Made by a program: the position numbers and the translations under genes
Shown: positions 19,191 through 27,445 of the stretch, one piece after another
Numbering within the stretch: position 1 is the first letter of the stretch
Layout of the letters: every line of letters starts with the position of its first letter
Assembly: GCF_040361215.1 (NCBI RefSeq)
Contig: NZ_APND01000001.1
Coordinates: 434,001-498,000 of the forward strand
Direction: 5' to 3'
Length of the DNA stretch: 64,000 bases
Source: Salinisphaera dokdonensis
Lineage (GTDB): Bacteria > Pseudomonadota > Gammaproteobacteria > Nevskiales > Salinisphaeraceae
Notes under the pieces: generated by a model
Told to the model about the DNA's origin: nothing
Databases searched by the model: none
What the model saw: the letters and a program-made list of their open reading frames with translations, nothing else

Positions 19191-20852
19191 TTAGCGCTGG
19201 CTGGTCTGCCAGTTGGACGGCTCGTACCAGCCCTGGCTGGACGGCTTTAGCGGCTCGCGCCCGCGTACCGCGTCGGCGAGCTTCTCGGCCATCATGATGG
19301 TCGGCGCGTTGAGATTGCCCGAGGTGATGCGCGGCATGATCGAGGCATCAATCACGCGCAGCGCCTCGACGCCGTGCACCCGGCCCTCACCGTCGACCAC
19401 GGCGTCGTCATCGGTCCCCATGCGGCAGGTGCTGCAGGGGTGATAGGCACTTTCGCCGTTCTCGCGTACCCAGGCGTCGATTTCGGCGTCGGACTGCACG
19501 TCGGCGCCCGGCCCCAGTTCCTTGCCGCGATAACGGTTGAACGGCGACTGGGCGATGATCTCGCGCGTGAGCCTGACGCCTTCGCGCATCTCGAAGCGGT
19601 CGCGCTCGGTGCCCATGTAGTTGAAGGTAAAATGCGGCGCGCTCTTGGGATTTGCATCACGCAGCGTGAGCCGGCCGTGGCTTTGCGGGCGCATCGGCCC
19701 GACGTGGGCCTGGAAACCGTGACAGACCGCCGAGCTGGAGCCGTCGTAGGAGACCGCCATCGGCAGGAAGTGATACTGCAGATCGGGAAAGCGTACGCCC
19801 GCCTCGCTGCGGATGAAGCCACCGGACTCGAAGTGGTTGGTCGCCCCCAGGCCCTTGCGGGTGAGCAGCCACTGGCCGCCGATCTTGGCCATGTTGTGCA
19901 GCCGCTGCGAACCGTAGAGCGTGATCGGCTCCTTGCACTCGTACTGCACATAGACCTCGAGGTGGTCGTGCAGGTTGCGCCCCACGCCGTTGAGCGTGGC
20001 CACCGGGCTGATGCCGTGTTTCGTCAATTCATCGTCAGGGCCGATACCCGAGAGCATCAGCAGCTGCGGCGAGTTGATCGCGCCGGCACAGACCAGCACT
20101 TCCTTTTTGGCATCGACCGATACCCGCTCGTCTCCATGCTCGAGTTCCACACCCACGGCCCGGCGGCCATCGAAACGGATTCGGTTGGTAAAGGTCTTCA
20201 CTGCAATGGTGAGGTTGCCGCGCTTCATGGCCGGGCGCAGATAGGCATTGGCCGTGGACCAGCGCACGCCGTCCTTCGTGGTCATGAACATCGGCCCCAC
20301 GCCTTCCTGCTGGTGGCCGTTCATGTCGTCGGTGTAGGGGTAGCCGGCCGCCATGCCGGCTTCCACGAAGGCGTGATAAAGCGGATTCTTCATCGGGCCC
20401 GTGGTGACATGCAACGGCCCGCCGGCGCCGTGATAGTCGTTCTCGCCCTGGTCGAAATCCTCGGCCTTGCGGAAATACGGCAGCACGTTGGCATAGCGCC
20501 AGTCGTCCAGATCGAAATCGTCCGCCCAGCCTTCATAGTCCAGCGCGTTGCCGCGCACATAGGCCATGCCGTTGATGGACGACGACCCGCCCAGCACGCG
20601 GCCACGCGGGCAGTACATCCTTCGATCGTCCATATGCGGATCGGGATCGGTCTCGTAGTACCAGTTGTACTTGTCGTCGGCCAGCGGATAGGCGAACGCC
20701 GAGGGCATATGGATATAGATGCTGTAATCCATCGGCCCCGCTTCGACCAGCAACACCGAAACGTTCTTGTCCTCGGTGAGTCGATTGGCCAGCACGGCGC
20801 CTGCCGAGCCGGCGCCGACGATGACATAGTCGTAACTGTTCTCGAGTTTCAT
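19191..20852 (-). CDS. betA: Choline dehydrogenase
   Basis: An FAD-dependent GMC oxidoreductase, about 553 residues, oxidising choline to betaine aldehyde and further to betaine at the membrane. FAD binding is at residues 10-18 (VIVGAGSAG); the GMC signatures RGRVLGGSSSINGM and AGAINSPQLLMLSGIG are present, and the catalytic His is in YHPCSTCRMG. I start at the ATG at 20852 after a GAGAG site; the frame itself runs 15 bases further. Only 11 bp separate it from the betB stop, so the two are cotranscribed and probably coupled. Confidence 0.93.
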   Translation of the reverse strand: MKLENSYDYVIVGAGSAGAVLANRLTEDKNVSVLLVEAGPMDYSIYIHMPSAFAYPLADDKYNWYYETDPDPHMDDRRMYCPRGRVLGGSSSINGMAYVRGNALDYEGWADDFDLDDWRYANVLPYFRKAEDFDQGENDYHGAGGPLHVTTGPMKNPLYHAFVEAGMAAGYPYTDDMNGHQQEGVGPMFMTTKDGVRWSTANAYLRPAMKRGNLTIAVKTFTNRIRFDGRRAVGVELEHGDERVSVDAKKEVLVCAGAINSPQLLMLSGIGPDDELTKHGISPVATLNGVGRNLHDHLEVYVQYECKEPITLYGSQRLHNMAKIGGQWLLTRKGLGATNHFESGGFIRSEAGVRFPDLQYHFLPMAVSYDGSSSAVCHGFQAHVGPMRPQSHGRLTLRDANPKSAPHFTFNYMGTERDRFEMREGVRLTREIIAQSPFNRYRGKELGPGADVQSDAEIDAWVRENGESAYHPCSTCRMGTDDDAVVDGEGRVHGVEALRVIDASIMPRITSGNLNAPTIMMAEKLADAVRGREPLKPSSQGWYEPSNWQTSQR

Positions 20853-20863
20853 CGGCGGCTCTC

Positions 20864-22327
20864 TCAATAAGGCGCGTCGACCGCGCCCCGGGCGACGAAC
20901 ACGCTTTTCAGGCGGATGTAGTGCTCCAGCGCGCGGCGGCTGTTTTCCTTGCCGATACCGGATTCCTTGATCCCGCCGAAGGGCATCTCGATCGGCGTGA
21001 TGTTGTAGTGGTTGATCCAGAGGATGCCGGCTTCGAGATCGGCCGCCACGCGATGCCCGCGCTCGATATCGCGGGTAAACAATCCGGCCGCCAGGCCGAA
21101 CGGCGTGTCGTTGGCGCGCGTCACGACCTCGTCCTCGTCGGTGAACGACAGCACCGACATTACGGGCCCGAAGATCTCCTCGCGCACGATCTGCATGTCG
21201 TCGCTACAGCCGTCGAACACGGTCGGCTCCACATACCAGCCGCCTTCGCAGCCGGCGACGGTAGCCTGCGCGCCGCCGATCAGGCATTTGGCCCCTGCGG
21301 CCTTGCCGGCCTCGATATACGACAGCACATGCTGCATATGCGATTCGCTGATCATCGCGCCGACATCGGTATCGGCGGCCATCGGGGCACCGATCTTCAG
21401 CTTCTTCGTGCGGTCCAGCAGGCGTTCGAGAAACGTCTCGCGGATCGATTCGTGCACGAACACGCGCGTGCCGTTGGTGCAGATCTCGCCCTGGGTGAAG
21501 AAGTTCGCCATCAGCGCGCCGGACACGGCGTTGTCGATATCCGCGTCGTCGAACACGATCAGCGGCGACTTGCCGCCGAGTTCCAGCGACACCGCCTTGA
21601 GCGTGGATGCCGAGGCGGCCATCACCTTCTTGCCGGTATCTGCGCCGCCGGTCAGCGAGATCTTGTCGATATCGGGGTGATTCGTCATCGCCTGGCCGAC
21701 ATCGCCGAAACCGGGGATGACGTTGATCACGCCATCCGGAACGCCGGCCTCTTTTGCCAGTTCGGCGAAACGCAGCGCCGACAGCGGCGTGAGTTCCGAG
21801 GGCTTGAATACAATGGTGTTGCCCGCGGCCAGCGCCGGCGCGCTCTTCCAGCAGGCGATCTGTAGCGGATAGTTCCAGGCCCCGATCGCGCCGACCACCC
21901 CCAGCGGCTCGGGCCGGGTATAGAAGAAGCCTTCGTCGACCTCCTGATACTCGCCCTGGATCGAGGCTGCCTGACCGGCGAAATACTCGAGGCAATCCGC
22001 GCCGGAATCCACATCGGCCTCGGGCGTCTCGGCGATCGGCTTGCCGCCGTCGAGGGTTTCCAGCTCTGCCAGTTCGTCCCGATGCTCACGCAGCTTGTCG
22101 GCTAGGGCCCGCAAAACGCGCCCACGCGCCACGCCGCTCATGCGCTTCCATTCACCGAAAGCGCGTCGCGCGGCGGCAACCGCGGTGTCTACATCCGCGC
22201 TGCTGGCCTGGGCGACCCGGCAGATCGATTGACCAGTTCCTGGATTGAAGGTGTCGAACCAGGCGCCGCCTTTGGCTTTCACGGCACGGCCGTCGATCCA
22301 CAACAGCCGATCGTGTGCATGACTCAT
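20864..22327 (-). CDS. betB: Betaine-aldehyde dehydrogenase
   Basis: NAD(P)-dependent oxidation of betaine aldehyde to glycine betaine, the second step of osmoprotectant synthesis. 487 residues; catalytic Glu in SLELGGKSP and Cys in GEICTNGTRV, with the C-terminal GGIKESGIGKENS typical of BetB. GAAGGAAG precedes the ATG. It is the first gene of betB-betA(-betT). The usual repressor gene betI is not in the operon or elsewhere in the window. The 236-bp upstream region instead holds element copy A, whose box end is 108 bp from this start codon. Confidence 0.93.
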   Translation of the reverse strand: MSHAHDRLLWIDGRAVKAKGGAWFDTFNPGTGQSICRVAQASSADVDTAVAAARRAFGEWKRMSGVARGRVLRALADKLREHRDELAELETLDGGKPIAETPEADVDSGADCLEYFAGQAASIQGEYQEVDEGFFYTRPEPLGVVGAIGAWNYPLQIACWKSAPALAAGNTIVFKPSELTPLSALRFAELAKEAGVPDGVINVIPGFGDVGQAMTNHPDIDKISLTGGADTGKKVMAASASTLKAVSLELGGKSPLIVFDDADIDNAVSGALMANFFTQGEICTNGTRVFVHESIRETFLERLLDRTKKLKIGAPMAADTDVGAMISESHMQHVLSYIEAGKAAGAKCLIGGAQATVAGCEGGWYVEPTVFDGCSDDMQIVREEIFGPVMSVLSFTDEDEVVTRANDTPFGLAAGLFTRDIERGHRVAADLEAGILWINHYNITPIEMPFGGIKESGIGKENSRRALEHYIRLKSVFVARGAVDAPY

Positions 22328-22434
22328 ATCAAGCTTCCTTCTTGCTGTGCGCTGTCACAGCGGCCAATGGGCCGCGCAGGCTACCCGAAGAGGCATGAGC
22401 CACGCACGTTCAAAACGGCTATCCCTGCATAGTG

Positions 22435-22539
22435 TTTTGCACACCGGCTTTTGACAAGCCTGTGGACAAGCCGTTGGCGGGCGCCGCCAGCCCTTTCATG
22501 TCGGGCCCTGCGAGCGAACTGGTTATTAATTAACCAGTT
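22435..22539 (+). repeat. Repeated 102-bp non-coding element, copy A
   Basis: Box TTTTGCACA at 22435-22443, 17-bp gap, opposed box TGTGGACAA at 22461-22469, 50-bp spacer, then palindrome TGGTTA-N5-TAACCA at 22520-22536 (extended arms AACTGGTTA/TAACCAGTT, 22517-22539). The spacer holds a perfect hairpin TGGCGG-GCG-CCGCCA (22475-22489). The copy lies between betB and the MBL hydrolase gene, box end toward betB. Function unknown; see findings. Confidence 0.8.
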
Positions 22540-22563
22540 TTGAACCGAACGAGCCGCGCGCTG

Positions 22564-23430
22564 CTAGAACTGGTCCAGAGGAATTTTCAGGTAGCGCTGA
22601 CCGTTCGATTCCGCCGGCGGTAACGCACCGCCCTGTGTATTGATCTGCAACGCGGCGAGCATCCGCTCGGGTAACGGCAGATCGGCGTCGCGCTCCTCTC
22701 GCATGGCCACGAATCGCTGCTCGTTCATGTTCTGCAGGTGTGGATTATCCTGTTTTTGTTCGGCCACGGTGGCCATCCAGCGTGGCGCGCGGCCATTCGG
22801 GCAATAGTCGTGGCCGGTGAACAGACGGGTCTCGTCCGGCAGCGCCAGGATCGCCTCGATCGAGTGATACAGCGTGCGCGCATCGGCGCCGGGGAAATCG
22901 GCGCGTGCGGTGCCGAAATCGGGCATGAACAGGGTGTCGTGGATGAATGCCGCATCGCCAACGACATATGTGATCGACGCCAGGGTATGCCCGGGTGAAA
23001 ACATGACCTGCCCGGCCAGACTGCCAATCGTGAATCGATCCCCGTCATCGAACAGTCGATCCCATTGCCGCCCGTCGGTTGGAAAGTCGGCGCCGAAGTT
23101 ATAGATCTCTTTCCACAGCGCTTGCACCGCCGTGATTTGGCTACCAATGGCGCGTGGCGCGTCGAACAGCGACTGGAGGTATCGGGCTGCTGAAAAATGA
23201 TCGGCGTGTGGATGAGTATCGAGAATCCACTCGACTTGCAGTTCGCGTGTCCGGATGAAAGCCGCGATCGCGTCGGCATGCACCGTGCCGGTGCGAGCCG
23301 CCACTGGATCGAAATCCAGCACCGGGTCGATGATCGCGCAACGCTTCGTCGCATTGTCGATCACCACATACTGCACGCTACCTGTGGGTTCATCGTAGAA
23401 GCCGACAACTTCCGGGGCGTTCTCTTGCAT
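22564..23430 (-). CDS. MBL-fold hydrolase, persulfide-dioxygenase / Blh-like
   Basis: A 288-residue metallo-beta-lactamase-fold enzyme. The metal motif THPHADH gives His73, His75, Asp77 and His78, with further ligands expected in FSPGHT and in the GHDY segment. This pattern and length match the ETHE1/SdoA/Blh group, which oxidises glutathione persulfide to sulfite using iron, rather than glyoxalase II. AAGGA lies upstream of the ATG. It is flanked by element copies A (25 bp after its stop to the palindrome arm) and B (upstream). The rhodanese at 14734-15123 could act on the same sulfane sulfur pool; this is inference. Confidence 0.82.
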   Translation of the reverse strand: MQENAPEVVGFYDEPTGSVQYVVIDNATKRCAIIDPVLDFDPVAARTGTVHADAIAAFIRTRELQVEWILDTHPHADHFSAARYLQSLFDAPRAIGSQITAVQALWKEIYNFGADFPTDGRQWDRLFDDGDRFTIGSLAGQVMFSPGHTLASITYVVGDAAFIHDTLFMPDFGTARADFPGADARTLYHSIEAILALPDETRLFTGHDYCPNGRAPRWMATVAEQKQDNPHLQNMNEQRFVAMREERDADLPLPERMLAALQINTQGGALPPAESNGQRYLKIPLDQF

Positions 23431-23667
23431 ATCGTCCTTGCTGAAACGCGTATGTAACCGGCTGGAACAGCCACAGCGTTATAACTTTTTGCGCTTTCCT
23501 TATTCTAACACCGCTCACATGTGATCCAGCGGCGGTAGTCGTCCGCGAAACCTCCGGCACGTTCCATTAACGAACGCAATGGTCGGCCCGGCGCGCACAG
23601 ATGCGCAACGAGCGAACTCAAGCTGCAGCATCACCGCTGCCGCGTACTGCAGACCGATCCTGTGATG

Positions 23668-23769
23668 TTTTACCCAGAACCTCTGGGCAACCTTGTGGAC
23701 GAACCGGGCGCAAGCGCCTGAAATACGCTCATGGCAGGCCTTGAGCCTTGAATGGTTAAATATTGACCA
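23668..23769 (+). repeat. Repeated 102-bp non-coding element, copy B
   Basis: Box TTTTACCCA (23668-23676), 17 bp, TGTGGACGA (23694-23702), 50 bp, palindrome TGGTTA-AATAT-TGACCA (23753-23769). The spacer has the inverted repeat GGCGC-AA-GCGCC (23707-23718). It lies in the 499-bp gap between the divergent MBL and tautomerase genes, box end toward the MBL start 238 bp away. I see no coding sequence in the rest of this gap. Confidence 0.75.
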
Positions 23770-23929
23770 ATACGGCCTGGGTACGGAACGGAATCGATAG
23801 CCGAACAGCGTTCCCCCGCAGCCGCATCTATAAACCCACGGACCGTCCCTCGGTAAAGCTGCTCGTTGCAAATGTCGGGGCCGCTATGCGATTGATGGGG
23901 GCCAATTCAGTCTCCGAACCGGAACTTCA

Positions 23930-24325
23930 ATGCCCTACCTGCAACTCGATGTGCCAACGGAATACCCTGAGGCGACCAAGAAAGCGTTGGCCGCCAAACT
24001 GGGCGCGACCTACGCTCGGCTCATGCAGACCACGCCGTACCGGGTCAGCGTCGGCTTTCGAGAGCTCACCAATGGCAGCCTCTGGCGCTGCGCCGATGGC
24101 GACCCGGTACCGGGCGTCGTTCTGATGTGCGATATCCGTCGCGGCCGGCCTACCGAGTGGCGTGAGCAACTCGCGGTTGCACTGCTCGACCTGGTATCTG
24201 AACACCTGGAACTGCCCCGCGATCGCATGGCTATCGAATTCACCCAGCACGCGGGGGACGAAATGTTTCGTGCTGATGAAGGCTGGGCCAAGGATTGGAC
24301 CGAAACCGAGGCGCAGCCCGCCTGA
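23930..24325 (+). CDS. Tautomerase-superfamily protein (4-OT/MIF-like)
   Basis: A 131-residue protein beginning MPYLQLDVPTEYP. The Pro directly after the initiator Met is the catalytic base of tautomerase-superfamily enzymes after Met removal. Two beta-alpha-beta units are visible, each with a helix (EATKKALAAKLGATYARLM and REQLAVALLDLVSEHL), so this is a two-unit trimeric type like MIF or CaaD rather than the short 4-OT. The substrate is unknown. The gene stands alone between element copies B and C, the latter starting five bases after its stop codon. Confidence 0.78.
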   Translation: MPYLQLDVPTEYPEATKKALAAKLGATYARLMQTTPYRVSVGFRELTNGSLWRCADGDPVPGVVLMCDIRRGRPTEWREQLAVALLDLVSEHLELPRDRMAIEFTQHAGDEMFRADEGWAKDWTETEAQPA

Positions 24326-24329
24326 ACTC

Positions 24330-24430
24330 TTTTCACAGCGCCATGGGACAAGCCTGTGGACAACCCGTCGGCAACTACCCCTAGCGCTTTGCCGACGGGC
24401 ACTCGCCCATCTCTGATCACATATTGATCA
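24330..24430 (+). repeat. Repeated 102-bp non-coding element, copy C
   Basis: Box TTTTCACA (24330-24337, one base short), 17 bp, TGTGGACAA (24355-24363), 50 bp, palindrome TGATCA-CATAT-TGATCA (24414-24430). The spacer contains a perfect 11-bp stem, CCCGTCGGCAA with TTGCCGACGGG (24364-24374 and 24389-24399), the strongest interior hairpin of the family. It directly follows the tautomerase gene. Confidence 0.8.
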
Positions 24431-24497
24431 ACACGCGGGAGGCCTTGACGGCCGGCGTTTTCGTGGGTCTCGCCACCCTCCTCGATCGCCTGTGTGT

Positions 24498-24599
24498 TTG
24501 TGCACACGGCCTCGGGATAACATTGTGGACAACGCGGGCACAAAGCCGTAGAACCCCGGTCGTCATAGGCCCAGACCACCGGCGGCGAATTTCTGTCCA
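24498..24599 (+). repeat. Repeated 102-bp non-coding element, copy E (degenerate palindrome)
   Basis: Box TTGTGCACA (24498-24506), 17 bp, TGTGGACAA (24524-24532), 50 bp, then CGGCGA-ATTTC-TGTCCA (24583-24599), which keeps 8 of 12 palindrome positions. The spacer has arms CCGGTCGTC and GACCACCGG (8 of 9 paired, 24556-24582). It lies in tandem with copy C in the gap between the tautomerase and mechanosensitive channel genes; I see no gene in this 453-bp gap. Confidence 0.65.
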
Positions 24600-24719
24600 A
24601 AAACCGGCTACCGCTGCCCCGCGACATGCTGCGTCGCGCAACGGTGCGCCCGAACGGGCCATTGTCGGTCTGGCCGATAAAAAAATTCCGCACCGGGCCT
24701 GATTTTTCACTACACGCAT

Positions 24720-24752
24720 AAAAAAACCCGCGGCCCCGAAGGACCGCGGGTT
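24720..24752 (-). terminator. Intrinsic terminator of the mechanosensitive channel gene
   Basis: On the minus strand AACCCGCGG and CCGCGGGTT arms close a 10-base loop and are followed by seven T, 27 bp after the stop codon at 24779. Confidence 0.9.
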
Positions 24753-24778
24753 GTCTGCCTGAGGATAGCGGCAGCGGA

Positions 24779-27199
24779 TCAGTTGTCGGCCGGCGCGTCC
24801 CCCGTTTCGGACGGCGCCGCATCGTCGCCCTCGCGGCGTGCCTTGAGCGGCGCGTCTTCGCCGCCATCGGCCGCCCCCTCGATGATGCGCAGGTTCGCCG
24901 GCGGCGCCTTGCCGTCGCGATCCTCGCCAAAGTAGAGGGTCTGATGGGGGAACGGGATCTCGATACCCGCTCGATCGAAGTGCATCTTGACCAGCCGGTT
25001 GAAGGCACGGCCAACGCCCCACTGGGTGCCGGGCATGGTCTTGATCATGATGCGGATATTGATCGAGCTGTCGGCCAGCGCGGTCACACCCGGGACCGCG
25101 ATGTCCTCGAGAATGTTGGCGCCCGCGACCGGATCTTCCTTGAGCTCGGCGAAGGCCTCGCGCAGGTGGTAGATCGCGTTGTCGATATCCTCGCGGTAGG
25201 CAATACCGTACTCGGTGCGGAAGTAAGCGAACTCACGCATGTAGTTCGTCACTGTATCCGCGGAGGAGAACGGCACGATGTGATACGCACCGTCCAGATC
25301 GCGGATAGACACCGAGCGGATGGTCAGGCGTTCGGCCGTACCGGTCACACCGCCGACGGTTACCACGTCGCCCGTGTTCATCGCGTTTTCGAGCTGGATG
25401 AACACGCCGGTGATGATGTCCTGCACCAGTTTCTGGGCGCCGAAACCGATCGCCAGGCCGAGCACACCAGCGCCAGCGATCAGCGGGCCGATATCCACAC
25501 CGATCTGCGACAAGGCGATCATCAGCGTCATGGTGAGGATCAGAATAGCCAGCGCGTTGCGGAACAGCTCGAGCAGCGTTTCCTGACGGGCTGTGGGCTT
25601 GCCGCCACCAGTGTTCGGATTCAGCCGGTGTTCGATCACACTCGCCGCAATCAGCCACAGCAGCGCTGCGGCGACCAGCACGATCGCTACGCGGGTCAGC
25701 GTCGAAACCGTCTGCAGGCCGACATCCGAGGCGAGCCACGCGCCGAGATCGAACAGATGCCAGGCGTTGGCCACGACCAGCGCCACCGCGACGAGGATCA
25801 CGACACGAATCACCTTGAGTGCGTTCGGCACGTAGGAATTTACACGTGCCTCAAGCATCGGCAGCTTCTCGCGGACGTTGTCCGAGAACGCTACCCGCTT
25901 GCCAATCGCCTTGGACAGCATGCCAGACACACCGAAGCCGACAGCGGCTGCGACCAGCGTCTGCATCGTCGCGTTGAGCATGAACGGTAGTGCGCCAGTC
26001 GGATCCATCTGGCTGGATACAAACAACGTCGTGAAGTAGGCGACGGCCAGCAATACCCAGAGCTTGGAGGCGAGCTTGAACAGCACGCCGAAGAAGCCGA
26101 CGGAGGCATTATCCGCCATGCTCTTGAGACGCGCGTTGAACAGCTTGCGATTCTTGAAGATCACGCTCAACGCGTAGATATAGGCGCCGCCCATGAGCAG
26201 GAAGCTCACGATCGCGCCGACAAAGAACGACAGCTGCACGTTCACGATCGGCACCAACACCAGCAGGCCGTAGCCGATCACGCCGACAAACCAGCGCAGG
26301 CGTACGCTCCACCAGCCGGCGATAGAGCTCGGGATATTGAGCAGCCGGAGGTTTTCGTAACGTGCGGCAAACACGGCACGAATCGCGACCTTGGTCAGCT
26401 CGATAAGGGCGAAGGCGTTGATGAACAGCGATTCGCGCGTGCCCATGCTGCCGGCTTCACCGAACGCATACAGCCCGGCCAGATAACCGGCACCGCAGGC
26501 GAGCAGCACCACGGCGATGTCCACCACCAGAGCCATGAAGATGGCGGTGCCCCGTCGAATGAGTACGCCAGCGCCGGTCTCCGCGCGCTGCGAAAAGCGT
26601 CCGATCGCAGAAAACAGCGTGCCCGCCAGAAAACGCAGCACGAAGAACGCCGCCACGGTGGACACCGCCACGAGCGCAAACGCCGTGACTGCCGCGAAAA
26701 ACAGGCCTGCATTGAATTCCGGTCCGGGGCCGCGATCCTCGTTGATCGAGGTGAGCATCGCCCAGGTGGCAGAAACCCGCTCGCCGATCACTTCGGCCCA
26801 GTCTGCGGTGGTCTGCGCGAAGCGTCTCGCAAACGAAACGCGTTGCTCACTGGCTGCCGCCTGCTCCACCGTGGCCGCACTGGCGTCGTCGGACGGCGCC
26901 TGCTCAAGCGCGGGATCGCTGCCTTCCTCAGGCGGCGCCGGCAGCGCCGGGTCTGCTTCTGCCTGCGGGCCAGCGGCTTCGCGCAGGCGGTTTACGATCT
27001 CCTCGCGTGCTTCGTCGTTCTCGAGCAGATCGGCGAGCTGGCTGAGCGGCACCACTTCGCTGGCGTTGTCACCGTTGGGTGCTTCACCTTGCTGCTGCGC
27101 CATGGCCTGGGGCGCCATGACCAAAAGCGAAATCGTGACGAGAAGAACGAATATCCGCAGGGCGTCAAAGGCCGTTCGCGAAGCACAGGCTCGATTCAT
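24779..27199 (-). CDS. MscS-family mechanosensitive channel, YbiO-like
   Basis: A large (806-residue) MscS-superfamily channel that would open under membrane tension to release solutes on hypo-osmotic shock. The start at 27199 has GAGGAAAG eight bases upstream and gives a signal peptide ending near MAPQAMAQ. A low-complexity acidic periplasmic region (about 30-130) follows, then many membrane helices, and the MscS pore and beta domain near residues 555-690 with GAGVLGLAIGFGAQKLVQDI. Domain order and length resemble E. coli YbiO (741). A hydrophilic tail ends the protein. Together with the bet genes it indicates a changing-salinity lifestyle. Confidence 0.88.
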   Translation of the reverse strand: MNRACASRTAFDALRIFVLLVTISLLVMAPQAMAQQQGEAPNGDNASEVVPLSQLADLLENDEAREEIVNRLREAAGPQAEADPALPAPPEEGSDPALEQAPSDDASAATVEQAAASEQRVSFARRFAQTTADWAEVIGERVSATWAMLTSINEDRGPGPEFNAGLFFAAVTAFALVAVSTVAAFFVLRFLAGTLFSAIGRFSQRAETGAGVLIRRGTAIFMALVVDIAVVLLACGAGYLAGLYAFGEAGSMGTRESLFINAFALIELTKVAIRAVFAARYENLRLLNIPSSIAGWWSVRLRWFVGVIGYGLLVLVPIVNVQLSFFVGAIVSFLLMGGAYIYALSVIFKNRKLFNARLKSMADNASVGFFGVLFKLASKLWVLLAVAYFTTLFVSSQMDPTGALPFMLNATMQTLVAAAVGFGVSGMLSKAIGKRVAFSDNVREKLPMLEARVNSYVPNALKVIRVVILVAVALVVANAWHLFDLGAWLASDVGLQTVSTLTRVAIVLVAAALLWLIAASVIEHRLNPNTGGGKPTARQETLLELFRNALAILILTMTLMIALSQIGVDIGPLIAGAGVLGLAIGFGAQKLVQDIITGVFIQLENAMNTGDVVTVGGVTGTAERLTIRSVSIRDLDGAYHIVPFSSADTVTNYMREFAYFRTEYGIAYREDIDNAIYHLREAFAELKEDPVAGANILEDIAVPGVTALADSSINIRIMIKTMPGTQWGVGRAFNRLVKMHFDRAGIEIPFPHQTLYFGEDRDGKAPPANLRIIEGAADGGEDAPLKARREGDDAAPSETGDAPADN

Positions 27200-27445
27200 G
27201 GTGCGTCTTTCCTCGGCAGATACCAGAGAGCAAAGGCGGCCTTTTTCGCGCACCGACAGGGCGCAGGCCGACCGTAATATGCTGCGTATGATGACCGCAG
27301 CAGGCCGCAGAGACAAACTGCGGCAAGCATTCTCAAGCGTTTAGGACGTCGTGCAGGCTTGTTCAGTTCCCGGACGGATTGCTTTCACGCGCCGTTCAGG
27401 CCGGTCGCGCAACGCTCGTTAGGCGCTCTGCTACCGAGACACGTC

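Noticed and set aside
22435..24599. Integron attC sites / gene-cassette array
   Set aside because: The elements lack the attC core sites (RYYYAAC and GTTRRRY) and no integrase gene is present. The cassette-like order is kept only as a loose comparison.
24010..25014. Minus-strand open frame across the element C/E region
   Set aside because: It overlaps the tautomerase gene, the terminator of the channel gene and two element copies, and its product has no family resemblance.
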